5,470 bases of DNA. It comes from Clostridia bacterium (GTDB taxonomy: Bacteria > Bacillota > Clostridia > Christensenellales > Aristaeellaceae). Of the stretch, positions 5,416-5,470 are shown piece after piece. The notes under the pieces are model-generated. The model had not been told where the DNA came from. It searched no databases and saw only the letters and a program-made list of their open reading frames with translations. Every line of letters starts with the position of its first letter. Positions within the stretch are counted from its first letter, which is position 1. The position numbers and the translations under genes are program-made. Location: contig JAFUGB010000385.1 in the NCBI GenBank assembly GCA_017469605.1, forward strand, positions 1-5,470. Direction: 5' to 3'.

Positions 5416-5455
5416 TGCGTTTGCCGCTTTTACGCCGACAAACGCAGCCTTCTTT
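5416..5455 (+). terminator. Intrinsic terminator of the amino acid importer operon
   Basis: TGCGTTTG (5416-5423) pairs perfectly with CAAACGCA (5439-5446), leaving a 15-nt loop. It is followed by GCCTTCTTT, a moderate T-rich tail on the plus strand. The minus-strand side has no T run, so it works in the plus direction only. It lies 53 bp after the ATPase stop. The long loop makes it weaker than an ideal terminator. A smaller pairing of CGCGCC (5367-5372) with GGCGCG (5391-5396) lies between stop and terminator and has no T tract. Confidence 0.55.
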
Positions 5456-5470
5456 GATACTGTTGTATAG
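5456..5470. other. Gene-free right edge
   Basis: The last bases after the terminator hold no start codon with a ribosome binding site and no recognisable motif. The sequence is too short to call anything. Confidence 0.5.

Overview
This 5.5-kb window looks like the chromosome of a G+C-rich anaerobic Firmicute, most likely a gut-type member of the Clostridia. That placement is an inference from three things. The genes have strong AGGAGG-type ribosome binding sites. The Mrp/NBP35 ATPase and the DUF362 protein are of the kind common in Clostridia. The coding is GC-rich, with AT-rich DNA confined to one intergenic region. No marker gene in the window settles the taxonomy. I see no mobile element, CRISPR array, tRNA or rRNA, and no strong candidate for an undescribed system.

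Layout from left to right: (1) the 3' end of a plus-strand gene that looks like the ligand-binding domain of a TetR-family regulator (1-245). (2) A GC-rich hairpin between convergent genes (257-302) that probably ends transcription from both sides. (3) A minus-strand cluster transcribed right to left: family I inorganic pyrophosphatase (2297-2830), then an Mrp/NBP35 iron-sulfur carrier ATPase (1451-2284), then a DUF362 protein (330-1409). The gaps of 12 and 41 bp suggest one operon. (4) A divergent, AT-rich control region of about 240 bp (2831-3071). It carries candidate promoters for both directions and a 15-bp inverted repeat with arms 36 bp apart. (5) A complete plus-strand polar amino acid ABC importer: secreted binding protein (3072-3887), an intra-operonic hairpin (3901-3937), HisM/GlnP-type permease (3962-4624) and ATPase (4637-5362). 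(6) A terminator (5416-5455) and a gene-free end.

The importer genes work as one machine: the binding protein captures an amino acid outside the membrane, the permease forms the channel as a homodimer, and the ATPase dimer powers uptake. The exact substrate cannot be read from sequence alone. In the minus-strand cluster, pyrophosphatase removes PPi from biosynthesis. The Mrp protein probably carries [4Fe-4S] clusters, and the neighbouring DUF362 protein has a Cys-x-Cys-x-x-Cys motif that could be a client. That last link is inference from position and cysteines only.

The points most worth a second look are the shared divergent promoter region with its inverted repeat, the hairpin between the binding-protein and permease genes, the lack of a lipoprotein cysteine on the binding protein, and the Fe-S-linked pairing of mrp with DUF362.
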